17,811 nt of DNA from Ramicandelaber brevisporus (GCA_025201865.1 MU603011.1:1-17811); one strand, 5' to 3'; shown: positions 1-8,927, counted from the first letter of the stretch. The notes: generated from the letters alone by a model not told the origin. Numbers and translations are program-made.

Positions 1-1302
1 GATATCGTTGGCTCAAAGCGCACCTTCTTGACCACAGTTTTGTTGTATATTGTCGGAACCATATTGGGTGGTGCTTCGACATCCTTCAATATGATGCTGA
101 TTGCCCGGTTCATTCAAGGAATTGGTATTGCGGGAGCACTTGGCCTGTCTATGATCATTGTGGCGAGAATGGCTGGCACTGAAGCACTTGGTGCAGCATT
201 AGTGGTTACTGGGGCGAGCATGACATGTGGTTCGATGGCTGGCGCACCTCTTGGCGGTGTCATCAATGAGCATCTAGGCTGGCGCTGGACATTTTACATC
301 TCGTTGCCGATTGCTGCGTTGGCCGCCATTTTGGTAATTGCTTTCCTTCGTGTACCGTTGGAGCCAGCGAAGAAGAAGGCTACGTGGCGCGATATTGACT
401 ACGGAGGTGCATTGTTGTTCACTACATCAGCGACCACTTTCCTACTGCCAACAATTTGGGGCGGTGGCGACTTCCCGTGGAACTCAGCGCCTGTCATCAG
501 CTGCTATGTTGTTAGCGCTGTGACACTGGTAGCGTTTGTATATTGGGAAGCGCGTCACGCTCGTGATCCATTCTTACCGCTGAACTTGTTCCGCAACCGT
601 ACGTTTGTTATTTCCAGTTTCATACAGCTCAGTATCGGTGCCGCGTTGACAGTGCTTCTCATCTACTCCGTCTTGTATCTCCAACTCGTTCGCGGCAAAT
701 CTCAGCTGGAGACGAGTCTGTTAACAACCCCGTATGTGGTTGTATCTACGATTGCAGCTAGTATTATAGGGATCATGAATAATCGTTTCAAAGTTTACCG
801 CGAGCCGATCATAGTTGGCATGGCTCTCTTTATCATTGGAACTGGTATCTGTTTAATCTGAAACTTGGATCATTCACCGACAGTTGATGCGTTACTTTTA
901 ATTCCAGCTGGATTTGCTGGAGGTCTTGCGGCATGCGGATCTCTGCTGGGTGGAATGCAGTCGGTGGATCCCTCACAGCTGGCACCTGCCACTGGTTTCA
1001 TTGAATTCTCTCGTACTCTTGGTATAGCGATTGGAGCTGCTATTGCATCTGCAGCTGCGACAAACGCTTCCTTGTCATCTTTAAGTGGACATGCTAACAG
1101 CGATGCTATGCAGAAGCTATTCAAGAACGGCCTGTCCGGTGGACCTGATGACCTTGATCTAATCGGCGGACTTGACTTGGACGTGTTTATGAATGCTGTG
1201 ATGGTTGGTATACGGGCTGCAATCATTTCCTCGTTCCCATTTTTAGCACTTTCGCTCATTGCGTCATTCTTCCTCAAACCCATTGCCACAACTCGGAAAT
1301 AA
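1..1302 (+). CDS. DHA2-family MFS drug:H+ antiporter, 5' partial, interrupted by in-frame TGA
   Basis: The reading frame is open from base 1 to 858, meets TGA at 859-861, and continues in the same frame from 862 to TAA at 1300-1302. About 432 residues are visible. The first residues (DIVGSKR) match the loop 2-3 motif A of the major facilitator superfamily, so the first two helices lie left of the window. The stretch GAPLGGVINEHLGWRW is the helix 5 motif C region typical of DHA2 (14-helix) exporters, and further hydrophobic helices follow to the end. Such proteins sit in the plasma or vacuolar membrane and expel drugs, siderophores or basic amino acids using the proton gradient; the substrate cannot be read here. 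The protein aligns colinearly across the TGA (GTGICLI, stop, NLDHSPTVDALLLIPAG), so one codon seems to have mutated, perhaps Trp or Arg to stop. It could be a pseudogene, a sequencing error, or less likely read-through. Confidence 0.85.
859..861 (+). other. In-frame premature TGA in the MFS transporter
   Basis: This TGA lies in the same frame as the coding sequence on both sides, with conserved membrane-protein sequence immediately before and after. No frameshift is needed to continue. The next bases are AAC, which do not match the known TGA-CTA read-through context. The only intron that would remove it while keeping frame is a 39-nt GT-AG segment (845-883). That is too short to be convincing and would delete residues that look homologous. 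Confidence 0.8.
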
Positions 1303-1421
1303 CTCAGACTTAACATAACTTCTTTTTTTAACTTGACTTTTATAAGCGCACCACGAAGCGATCTAGTGATTTCTTGATGTGGTGGTAGTGGTGATGATAA
1401 TGTTTAGGCTTGATTTTTTTC

Positions 1422-2441
1422 TTAGCGAACACGGCGACTGCAGCTCTTAGTATTGCTTGGAGATGCATAGTTTGTGATCCAACCCAACTCCGAGAAGACC
1501 TTAACCAGCAAACCAATCTTGGTGCCGTCGCCACCGCAGTCAAATTGGGCTTGCTTGATCCGGTACATGCTCCCGCTGGTTGCTAATAATTGAGCCTTCG
1601 TGACTATCTTGTACTTGTATGCAATGTACTGTTCGGGACCGATCCGCATTGTGCTCGCTATCTCATAATCAATCAAAGAAAGTCTGTCGGCGTACGGATA
1701 TCCATCAAGAGGAATCGGTCCAGGACCGTTGTATTTGCAGAGTGCGGATTGCAGAAGTTCAACCGTAGGTTCAGGCAAACTCTCAAGCTCCTGGATCACA
1801 GCATCGATGATGTGCTCTGGATTGGCTGGAATAATGGAGATGCTGCTTGGGCCAGGTGGTCGAGAGGCAATCTTGATGTCAATACTTCCAGGTACTACAA
1901 CAGGCAGTTGTTGTTGTTGCTGACACTGCTGCTGCTGTTGAGTTGATTGGGATGGCTGGGCATTGGGAAACTGCGGTGGATATCGCTGGTGATAGAGTAA
2001 CCACCACTGTGGCTGATGTTCATATAACTGTTGCAGAACGGGATGCTGGAATATCACAACCTGCTGCTGATTTTGCGGATGCTGCTGCTGTTGCTGCGGA
2101 TCCTGATGAGGAACACGCTGTGGATAGTGAAGATGCGTGGCTATTTGTTGAGTTGTTTGACACTGGTAGTGACACTGTCCGTCATCAGTAAGCATGTCTG
2201 CTGGCGGATACCACTCTGGCTGTGGATCATGATGATGATGATGATGATGATGAAGCGTATCATCGAACTGCGTATACAAGGATACTGACTCTGAGTGCTC
2301 ACCATGCATAATGCTCTCTGGTAACTGATGCGACTGCTGATGCTGCACCCCCGGTGAATACGGAGTGTCTGTTGCATCACTGCTGTTTGCTACACCATGA
2401 TGCGCCAGACCAGTACGACTAGCATCTCTTTCATGCTTCAT
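1422..2441 (-). CDS. SWIRM-domain chromatin-associated protein (Fun19/Laf-like)
   Basis: The protein has 339 residues. The first ~200 are low complexity: an eight-His run near residue 64, several Gln tracts, and many Pro and Tyr. From about residue 205 to 322 there is a SWIRM domain. The diagnostic core is IASTMRIGPEQYIAYKYKI, matching the family's LASTLRLTPEQYL..K, followed by YRIKQAQ and a terminal helix ending SELGWI. SWIRM domains bind DNA or nucleosomes. Stand-alone fungal ones (yeast Fun19, fission yeast Laf1/Laf2) are linked to Rpd3L-type histone deacetylase complexes, so a nuclear chromatin role is inferred. The usual IDVNKTSKL segment of the last helix is replaced by CGGDGTKIGLL, so DNA contacts may differ. 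The ATG has A at -3. The gene converges on the transporter with a 119-bp gap. Domain call is firm; orthology is less so. Confidence 0.85.
   Translation of the reverse strand: MKHERDASRTGLAHHGVANSSDATDTPYSPGVQHQQSHQLPESIMHGEHSESVSLYTQFDDTLHHHHHHHHDPQPEWYPPADMLTDDGQCHYQCQTTQQIATHLHYPQRVPHQDPQQQQQHPQNQQQVVIFQHPVLQQLYEHQPQWWLLYHQRYPPQFPNAQPSQSTQQQQQCQQQQQLPVVVPGSIDIKIASRPPGPSSISIIPANPEHIIDAVIQELESLPEPTVELLQSALCKYNGPGPIPLDGYPYADRLSLIDYEIASTMRIGPEQYIAYKYKIVTKAQLLATSGSMYRIKQAQFDCGGDGTKIGLLVKVFSELGWITNYASPSNTKSCSRRVR
1911..1942 (-). repeat. CAG/CTG tract encoding poly-Gln in the SWIRM gene
   Basis: An imperfect CTG/TTG trinucleotide run on the plus strand reads as CAG/CAA on the coding strand. It encodes two Gln runs split by one Cys. 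It is a coding microsatellite, likely variable in length. Confidence 0.8.
2228..2252 (-). repeat. ATG/CAT trinucleotide run encoding poly-His in the SWIRM gene
   Basis: About eight uninterrupted GAT/ATG repeats on the plus strand read as CAT/CAC codons on the coding strand. They give an eight-His tract near residue 64 of the SWIRM protein. Confidence 0.85.
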
Positions 2442-2668
2442 GATACTCGCTATTGTATTGTTTCTTGTTCACAAAAAAGTGGGTTGGTACAGAGAGAGCC
2501 TATTGTTTGAACAGCGCGACAATGAACAAACACGACGGAACCAGTCAGCCGGTCAGGAGGCTATTGTTACTTGCCTCCCCAAGCTGTCGCACGAGAAAGC
2601 GAAAGCCTCTTCACACAAAGACAGCTGTGCATCAAAAATAAAATCACTTGCAGTGAAAAGAAATGCAA

Positions 2669-2697
2669 CATGGTACGCTCTCAGGAAACGTACCATG
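2669..2697. repeat. Perfect 9-bp inverted repeat with 11-nt spacer
   Basis: The arms CATGGTACG (2669-2677) and CGTACCATG (2689-2697) are exact reverse complements around an 11-nt spacer. The element lies about 230 bp upstream of the SWIRM start codon. It could form a hairpin in RNA or be a dyad operator for a dimeric regulator. Function is unknown, and chance cannot be excluded. Confidence 0.7.
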
Positions 2698-2741
2698 GCG
2701 TGGATGATGCATAAAATAGTCATCATGAGTTCAAACAATAG

Positions 2742-2770
2742 GTATTATTATAGGTATTATTATTATTATT
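2742..2770. repeat. ATT trinucleotide microsatellite
   Basis: An interrupted (ATT)n run between the SWIRM and Rax2 genes, with two TAGG interruptions early on and a cleaner run at its right end. It is non-coding. Confidence 0.85.
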
Positions 2771-2920
2771 AAAACGACGTCATAGTATTAAAGGAAAGTA
2801 AAAAAGTAAAAAGAAAAAGAGGGAGGGCGAGAAATTAAGAGATCCGTTTTTTGATCATTGTAGTAAATCATATAACTAAAGAGGCAAACAGTTGTACGCG
2901 TTTGTATGGCTTTCGAAGCG

Positions 2921-5900
2921 TTAGACGTAGTCCCACGTAGTGTCTGACGGTGGTTCTTCAGACACGTAGCTAGCCGGGAACACTCCTTGTGCCAACGAAT
3001 CATTCTCTCTGCTGATCACGCCCATCCACCAAATATCATCGGTGTTGTCAATCACAAAGATGCGCTCACCAGCAGTGAAGCCAAGCTCGCCATGTTCTCG
3101 AGGATGGAAGGCAAACCGTGCATAATAAATTGGATGGCCGCGGAGAGAATCGCGAATCGACACTGCGTTGGCACCAGTGATAATTCCAGGACCAGGCTCG
3201 CGGTTGGCAGGTCTGGAGCCAGCCGCAGCAGCAGCAGCAGCTATGGCTGCAAGCGAGCTGTCTGTTCTACTGTTGCTGGTGCCAGAGCCAGAACCTGTGC
3301 CAGTGCCAGTGTTGCTTTCGTTGCCAGATGTGATATCCTCATATGTGCCGCGAGTTGACGTGTCGACGCCGCTCACTGGCACAGAGCTGCTCGTTGTGAC
3401 CGAGTAGCGGGCTTGAGCCAACGAGCGGTCATTGTGGCGAGGACGCTCTGGCTCTATGGATCGTCTAACAGTTCCACTGTTGCTGTTGTTGTTAATGTTC
3501 ACAACAGCTACAGGAGAAACGACGGGCTGAGATGCCAAAAGGACAGCAGGTGTGTCAAGCGAAGCAGGCTTCTCGAAGCTCTCTGGCTCGCTACTGGCAA
3601 TGAATGTCTTCTCTTGTCCAAATGTGCTCGGCGAACCCATCATTGTTGTTGCTGAAGCCATGTTTGCTAATCCAACAGTTGCATCAGTTGTTCCAACGGC
3701 TGCGCGAGATGTCTTGGTCTGTGTGAGATTCGTCGATGTAATCGCTTGGCGTACACCGGTGCTCATTCCAGCAGCAGCGGCCGCAGCAGCAGCAGCAACT
3801 GAGGCATCAAGACTGCCCAGTGCACGGTGGTCCATGTACTGGGACTGAGCAACTGATCGAGGTACAGAGTCTGACCCATAATAGGGCTGCGTTGACTGAC
3901 CGGCTGCTGCCGCTGCTGCCACAGCTGCCGAGATGCGACGGTTGTTACGCCAGTAAATGTACAACATACCAAGAAGCACAATAATGAACACAAGGCCAAG
4001 TGAGATGGCAATAGCAATGAAGATGACGAGTGCAACTGGCATTGGAACCTTTGTTGGCAAGCCAGATCCTTGCTCCGAGCCGTAGAAGATGGATGCAATC
4101 TTGCCGTTCGATAAGCCATCACCGGTGCCATCCAACATCAAATACGGATGCCATGAAGCACCATCAAACACAGCCAGGCTGGTACTAACATTTGCGCCAA
4201 ACTGAAGGTCGCCACCGATCAACAGGCCAGCTGGGCCGCTGTGAGCATTATTACTGCCACCATCGGAAGAACGAGCCAGAACAGACGACTCAAAGTGGAA
4301 CATGGGCTGTTTGGTTGCTGAGCGAGCCTGTGTTTCAGAATTTGAGACGAGAGGCACAATGCGGAGAGCGTCAATGCGACTGTGCTGCGTATCGAGCTTA
4401 CTGCCGCTCAAAAGGTCAATCAAGGATGATCCATTCCACAGATGCATGAATACAGAGCCATTGTCAGACGACTTTCCGGATACAATGATCGACTTTGCAC
4501 TACTGTCGCTTGATGAAGATGATGCAGAAGAGATGGCCGCAGTGCAGCGAACAATCATGTCAACCTGGCCAGGAAGCACGTTGTTTTTGTCAATTACAGT
4601 CCACTGAGTCGTCTCCAGCGAGTATGAAGCGAGATGCGTTGACACTGAACCAGAATTCGAGTTGATACGCAAAGTGCCAGCAACATACACAGTCTTGTCC
4701 AGGACAAGCACGTCGGTGACTGTACCTTCAATACCACCATCGAGTGGAGACCATTGCGCGTAGTCATAGTCCCACATGCAGATATTGGTGCACGGAAGGG
4801 AGCCAGCTGCGTCAAATCGACCGCCGACAATAACCTTTGTCGAGCCGGATTGAACCGCAATGCGTCTGACATGCACAGAATCACCACCTGGATTGCCGCT
4901 GCTCGAAACCGAAAGACGGGGAATGTTGGACTCGTAGGCATCCGTATCGAGGTTGTAGGCTGCGAATCCGGTGAATGGCAGCACAGGCAACTCGTCGGCC
5001 GGGGTGGTTGGAGAGGCCGAAGTGGCATCCTTTCCACCAAAGAAAAGGAACCGGGAATCAGCTACGGCGAGAGTCGACACTTCGCCGGCCAAACCAGCAG
5101 CAGTTTGAGTCAGAGGATGCCACTGCATATCGCGGAGAACAGCAACATTGGAGATGTTCTTGGCAGTAAAGTTACCAGCAGCAACGAGAACGCCAGGCGA
5201 GCCAGGACTGCTTCTTACTTCGACGTTGAGGTCAGATGCACGCAGATATGCACCAGCATTGATGGTTGCACCAGAGTTGAACTGATTGATTGTGAGTGCT
5301 GATGAAATGACGCCAGTGCCGTCAATACCAAGTGTATCAGAAGCACGATGAGAATCAACGTTGACAAACGCGCCGCTAACAAGCAATGATGGCTCGCCAG
5401 TGACAGAGTCGTAGTGAGCAGAGACCGATTCAACAACCTCTGGGGCAGCTGATCGGCTGTTGCTGCCAAGGACCAATGGCGCGTCATCCCAAGATTCATC
5501 ACTCGGATCCCAAGCGGCCATGTACGGATACCGAATTGGAGATTGACCATCGATAACGTCAGGATGGAGTGCACTGAATGAGCCCGCCATAACAATACGA
5601 GTGAAAGATTGCTGCTGCTGCTTCTGTGATTTGCCATTGCCGCGAGATGATGCAAAGGCAACCGCATGTTCAACAGGACCATTGACACCGCCAAACATTG
5701 GCTCCCATTGTGAGTCAAATGAGTCCTTCGAGCCACCAAGACGCAGACGTGCAACATTGCGAAGACCAGCAACTGGGCTCGAAGTGCTGTTTGAGAATGA
5801 GCCAGCTGCATAGAGATAGTTGTCAGCCAGAACGAGACTGGACACTGGGCCATTGAGACCGCTGAAGCTGTTGCTTGAATGTGGCAATGACTTTGCAACG

Positions 5901-8011
5901 CTTGAACCAAGTGGAAGCTCGGCGACATTGGCGATGTTGAGTGTGCTGTTGGTGAACATGCCTCCTACAAACAACGATGCTCCGTCGGGAGATGGAACAA
6001 TGGTCGAGACTATCGATCCAGATGGCAGCGACTCAGTGACAGACTTGGCTGCATTTTGAAGAGTCTGCAGAGTATCCAGTGATGAAGCACTGTTGTCGTT
6101 AGAGGCTGAGGCTGAGGCAGCAGCAGTAGCAGTGTTAAAGATGCTGGCAGGAATGGCCAAAACACCGCCCAAGTTCGACAGCGTCTCAATCTTCTCAAAT
6201 CGTACTGATTCAGCCACCAGCACAAGACCATTGTTGCGGTTTGATGAAAATGCTTCAGTGGCAAGTCCAACAGTGACCCGAGGCTGATGTTTGGCCGAAG
6301 TCTTCTCCACGAATCCAGTATACAGCAATGTGTCTACGTCACCATTGACTCGCTGATCAACATTTACAGCAAGAGTAGAGTTCGACTGAGATGTAAGCTC
6401 AAGAGTGGCATGAGCATACTGAGTACGACTAGCACAATCGCTCGACGCCTCGCAGCCTGGAATATGCAGCCACACCTTGTAGTTACCAGATTCGGCAATG
6501 TATGGAGTAAATGTCACGGCTGCTGCGTTGCTAGTGCCATCATCAGTCGATGCTACGGCATGCTTCATGAACGGAGCAGTGCGCACATTGGGGGTTTCGA
6601 GAGTCCACGGTGCACCAGTGAAAGACGATGTGGCTGTGAATGGAGTTGTTGCACAAGGCGACGTGTTGAGATCATGAACAGCATACGAAATGACATCACG
6701 CTGGTACAGCTCAATCTTGGTGAGACCTCCGCTAAGGCCGTACCACTCGTTGACATGCAGCGAAATGCCAGTGATTGTGCTTGACGATTGGCCGGGCTCA
6801 GTAGTCGGTGGAATATTGTCAACAACGCGGAATTCTTGCCAGCTGAGATCCTGGCGAAGTGGACATGAGTCGCGACAGGTGTGATACGAACCAGTTGAAG
6901 GATCAAAGTACGCAAGAGTCAAAGCGCGATTCAACGGCACAGCATCCAGTCTGAAGCTGCGAGTGCCGCGACCGCCGACAATTGTATTCATGATGCGAAT
7001 GAGTGCGGGCCGCACTGGAGTTGCCAAGTCCATTCGCCAATAGCCAGGCGCATTATCCTGTAGCAGCCACGTGTTGCCTGGTGCGTCAGCAAGAGGAGTG
7101 CAGACAATGTTGGCTGGATCGCTCCATCCCGCAAAGCCGCCAGAGTTGCCAGCTGATATGCGACCAGCGTTGAGATTAACTGGCTGAGAGAATGGAGACA
7201 GGTCGTCCGAAGCATCAGCCGTGCGGTTGAATGCACCACCAATGTAAATAATCTGGCGATCAGGCGACGATGCGATAGCACTGACTGTGCCATGAACACC
7301 TTTAACAAGAGGAACCGGCATCCAGGCACTGGCTGACGCATTCCAAGCAGCCAGACCGCCACCGTATTTGGATCGACTCGTGTAATGAGCAGTGTTGCTT
7401 CCATCGCCACTAGGAATTGGAGCAGTGAAGTTACCGCCAGCAACCACTGTGCCAGAGACTGGGTCACAATACAGCACAGAGACTGGTCCATCCAGTCCGC
7501 GATCAAGAGATGTAATTTCACCGGTGGCAACATTGTACGCAGCTACATTTCTCGCAGCAACACTGTTCAATCCTGCAAACTGACCACCAATAAACACGAG
7601 GTGAGACCACGGCTTCTTTGGATCGCTGTTTACAGTGCCGTTGCTGTGGCCAACTGAAGTTATATCACCGCTCATTGAGCATGTCGCAAAGATCTGGCCG
7701 CCCTGTACTGCGTTTACAAGGACATTCACACGGTCGCTCGTGATACGCACTAGTGAAGATACTGTACCATTTGCCAGCAAAGTGTGAGCAGGCGGTGTTA
7801 TATCTGTACGGGAAACACCTGCAAAACGACCAACGAGGCCCAAACCACCGAGCGCGTGCCAGTCGATAATATTTGCTGCATTCACAACACGAGGCTGCTG
7901 CTGTTGCTGCTGTTGCGATTGCTGAGCCGATACTGTTGAATACCTGATGGAGAGAAGCAGAGTGGATGCTGCAAGCACAGCAGCTGCAGGCGACGTCAAA
8001 GACAGCCGCAT
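2921..8011 (-). CDS. RAX2: Rax2-like cell-polarity landmark protein with C-terminal SH3 domain
   Basis: The product has 1696 residues, against about 1220 in budding yeast Rax2, in one uninterrupted frame. Residues 1-29 are a signal peptide ending VSA before a Gln run. The ectodomain (about 40-1310) carries repeated propeller-like units with the family signature, such as FIGGQF (~141), VAGGNFT (~193), LFVGGMFTNSTLNIANVAEL (~680) and VIVGGRFDAAG (~1063). A Cys-containing insert at about 300-610 resembles a galactose-binding-like fold. One membrane helix lies at about 1325-1348, followed by WRNNRR as stop-transfer. The cytoplasmic tail has three poly-Ala runs, Ser/Thr-rich sequence, and an SH3 domain at about 1628-1685 with YYARFAF, GELGF, the WW pair and GVFPASYV. 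Rax2 is a type I membrane glycoprotein marking division or tip sites. The SH3 suggests direct recruitment of proline-rich cytoskeletal or signalling partners, which is inference. The signal peptide follows the chosen ATG directly. Confidence 0.92.
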   Translation of the reverse strand: MRLSLTSPAAAVLAASTLLLSIRYSTVSAQQSQQQQQQQPRVVNAANIIDWHALGGLGLVGRFAGVSRTDITPPAHTLLANGTVSSLVRITSDRVNVLVNAVQGGQIFATCSMSGDITSVGHSNGTVNSDPKKPWSHLVFIGGQFAGLNSVAARNVAAYNVATGEITSLDRGLDGPVSVLYCDPVSGTVVAGGNFTAPIPSGDGSNTAHYTSRSKYGGGLAAWNASASAWMPVPLVKGVHGTVSAIASSPDRQIIYIGGAFNRTADASDDLSPFSQPVNLNAGRISAGNSGGFAGWSDPANIVCTPLADAPGNTWLLQDNAPGYWRMDLATPVRPALIRIMNTIVGGRGTRSFRLDAVPLNRALTLAYFDPSTGSYHTCRDSCPLRQDLSWQEFRVVDNIPPTTEPGQSSSTITGISLHVNEWYGLSGGLTKIELYQRDVISYAVHDLNTSPCATTPFTATSSFTGAPWTLETPNVRTAPFMKHAVASTDDGTSNAAAVTFTPYIAESGNYKVWLHIPGCEASSDCASRTQYAHATLELTSQSNSTLAVNVDQRVNGDVDTLLYTGFVEKTSAKHQPRVTVGLATEAFSSNRNNGLVLVAESVRFEKIETLSNLGGVLAIPASIFNTATAAASASASNDNSASSLDTLQTLQNAAKSVTESLPSGSIVSTIVPSPDGASLFVGGMFTNSTLNIANVAELPLGSSVAKSLPHSSNSFSGLNGPVSSLVLADNYLYAAGSFSNSTSSPVAGLRNVARLRLGGSKDSFDSQWEPMFGGVNGPVEHAVAFASSRGNGKSQKQQQQSFTRIVMAGSFSALHPDVIDGQSPIRYPYMAAWDPSDESWDDAPLVLGSNSRSAAPEVVESVSAHYDSVTGEPSLLVSGAFVNVDSHRASDTLGIDGTGVISSALTINQFNSGATINAGAYLRASDLNVEVRSSPGSPGVLVAAGNFTAKNISNVAVLRDMQWHPLTQTAAGLAGEVSTLAVADSRFLFFGGKDATSASPTTPADELPVLPFTGFAAYNLDTDAYESNIPRLSVSSSGNPGGDSVHVRRIAVQSGSTKVIVGGRFDAAGSLPCTNICMWDYDYAQWSPLDGGIEGTVTDVLVLDKTVYVAGTLRINSNSGSVSTHLASYSLETTQWTVIDKNNVLPGQVDMIVRCTAAISSASSSSSDSSAKSIIVSGKSSDNGSVFMHLWNGSSLIDLLSGSKLDTQHSRIDALRIVPLVSNSETQARSATKQPMFHFESSVLARSSDGGSNNAHSGPAGLLIGGDLQFGANVSTSLAVFDGASWHPYLMLDGTGDGLSNGKIASIFYGSEQGSGLPTKVPMPVALVIFIAIAISLGLVFIIVLLGMLYIYWRNNRRISAAVAAAAAAGQSTQPYYGSDSVPRSVAQSQYMDHRALGSLDASVAAAAAAAAAGMSTGVRQAITSTNLTQTKTSRAAVGTTDATVGLANMASATTMMGSPSTFGQEKTFIASSEPESFEKPASLDTPAVLLASQPVVSPVAVVNINNNSNSGTVRRSIEPERPRHNDRSLAQARYSVTTSSSVPVSGVDTSTRGTYEDITSGNESNTGTGTGSGSGTSNSRTDSSLAAIAAAAAAAGSRPANREPGPGIITGANAVSIRDSLRGHPIYYARFAFHPREHGELGFTAGERIFVIDNTDDIWWMGVISRENDSLAQGVFPASYVSEEPPSDTTWDYV
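2955..3129 (-). other. SH3 domain of the Rax2-like protein
   Basis: This encodes residues ~1628-1686. Visible SH3 landmarks in order are the ALYDF-like ARFAF, the acidic RT-loop ending GELGF, G-E-R-I-F-V-I, the tandem Trp (IWWMGV) and the closing GVFPASYV. All ligand-surface aromatic positions appear present, so the fold should bind PxxP peptides. Confidence 0.9.
3968..4040 (-). other. Single transmembrane helix of the Rax2-like protein
   Basis: A run of about 24 hydrophobic residues (VALVIFIAIAIS onward to GMLYIY) precedes WRNNRR. With the N-terminal signal peptide this gives type I topology: propeller region outside, SH3 tail inside. Confidence 0.9.
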
Positions 8012-8063
8012 ATATCGAGATGCAAACTGTTTGCTGATATCAAGCTAAAGAGTTTGGAGTGCT

Positions 8064-8120
8064 ATTGGCGGGAAAGAGAGAGCGAGAGCAGGAAAGAGAG
8101 GAGGAGAAGAAGACGGGAGG
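8064..8120 (-). promoter_or_regulatory. CCAAT box and pyrimidine-rich tract upstream of Rax2
   Basis: On the minus strand, CCAAT occurs at 8068-8064, only ~55 bp from the ATG. It is preceded by a long C/T stretch (GA-rich on the plus strand). Pyrimidine tracts mark core promoters in many fungi. The assignment is by position and composition only. Confidence 0.4.
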
Positions 8121-8377
8121 AAAGCCGAGGAAAGTTGCTGAAGATTAGGTTGAAGGCAGTTTAGTTGGTATTGATAGTTGGAGATGCAAGTTGGTATCAC
8201 GATCAACTCTAAGAGAGAGGGATAGATAGAGAAGGGTGAACGCTGTAGACTGTGCTTTGCGGTACAGTTGACACTGCAGGACAGTAGTGTATGTATGGAC
8301 TCGAGTATAGATTAAAGCTGTTGTTTTTTTGTTGGAGAAGCTGTAGTAGACTTTCAGGAACAAGCGTCGACGTGATA

Positions 8378-8422
8378 CTACACACATACACGCACACACA
8401 CAGAGAGAGAGAGAGACAGAGA
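8378..8422. repeat. CA/GA dinucleotide microsatellite
   Basis: An imperfect CA run passes directly into a GA run on the plus strand, in non-coding DNA upstream of Rax2. Confidence 0.85.
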
Positions 8423-8796
8423 AGGGCTTGAACAAAATCAGGGGAAGGACAACACCAACACTGAACCGACTCCCAAAGTCGCTTTTCTCTTTTACTCTTT
8501 TTCGTTTTATTCTTCCATTGTCATTTGGCCTCTTTTGGAACATTGACAGCAAAGGTTCAAAGAAAAAGAATGCGCACGTACTGCACTATGCATTGCACGA
8601 CATGTCCAGTGTATCTAGCTGGCAGCTCAGAATCTCGATCTTCACAGTTGTACCTGTAAACAAAAAAACGCACATCATTCACATCATTCACACCTCCCAC
8701 TCTTCCAGAGCTTTGTTACCTCCTTAAATAGACAGCAGCTCACACGTCAGGCACGATAGCGCTGGATTAAGACGAGAATGAGAATTAAAGCAATTA

Positions 8797-8867
8797 AGAT
8801 GAAGACGAAGATGAGGACGAAGATGGAGATGAAGATGGAGATGGAGATGGAGATGGAGATGGAGATG
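8797..8867. repeat. GATGGA/GATGAA hexanucleotide minisatellite
   Basis: About twelve hexamers run left to right from degenerate (GATGAA, GACGAA, GATGAG) to clean (GATGGA). The right end is nearly perfect, suggesting recent slippage. It lies about 60 bp past the stop of the ADF-H/PH gene, so it may be in that gene's 3' UTR. Confidence 0.85.
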
Positions 8868-8927
8868 CAAAGAATAGATAACGCACAGAGCAAATGTAAA
8901 CAAATTAAATAAAGAGATAAGGGCTAG

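Larger units (their letters stand above)
2442..2920. promoter_or_regulatory. Intergenic: SWIRM promoter/5' leader and Rax2 3' region
   Basis: This 479-bp gap lies between the SWIRM start and the Rax2 stop, both on the minus strand. It should hold the Rax2 3' UTR and the SWIRM promoter. I see a perfect inverted repeat (2669-2697), an ATT microsatellite and an A/G-rich stretch (2793-2840). I found no clear TATA box, no AATAAA on the minus strand and no convincing gene. The short plus-strand ORFs here have no coding character. Confidence 0.5.
8012..8927. promoter_or_regulatory. Intergenic: Rax2 promoter/5' leader and ADF-H/PH gene 3' region
   Basis: This is 916 bp without a supported gene. Next to the Rax2 start (8064-8120) is a CCAAT box on the coding strand followed by a CT-rich stretch, as is common just upstream of fungal transcription starts. 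Further out are a CA/GA microsatellite (8378-8422) and a hexanucleotide minisatellite (8797-8867). The ORFs at 8145-8552 and 8428-8727 are of low complexity and look non-coding. I saw no minus-strand AATAAA below the upstream gene's stop. Confidence 0.55.

Noticed and set aside
845-883. 39-nt GT-AG mini-intron that would remove the TGA in the transporter
   Set aside because: It keeps frame but is shorter than normal spliceosomal introns, has no convincing branch point, and would delete residues that look homologous.
870-1316. 148-codon minus-strand ORF opposite the transporter
   Set aside because: It lies antisense to clear MFS sequence, has no recognisable domain, and reflects codon composition of the real gene.
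1340-1543. Minus-strand ORF with a His/Tyr-rich end overlapping the SWIRM C-terminus
   Set aside because: It is out of frame with the SWIRM domain. The His-rich end comes from a GTG/GAT-rich non-coding stretch at 1380-1400.
3763-6915. Several 80-240-codon ORFs on both strands within the Rax2 gene
   Set aside because: All are frame shadows of the 1696-residue Rax2 frame; none shows a domain or its own start signals.
8145-8727. ORFs of 60-135 codons in the Rax2 upstream region
   Set aside because: They are driven by microsatellite and pyrimidine-rich sequence; no domain and no conserved-looking stretch.
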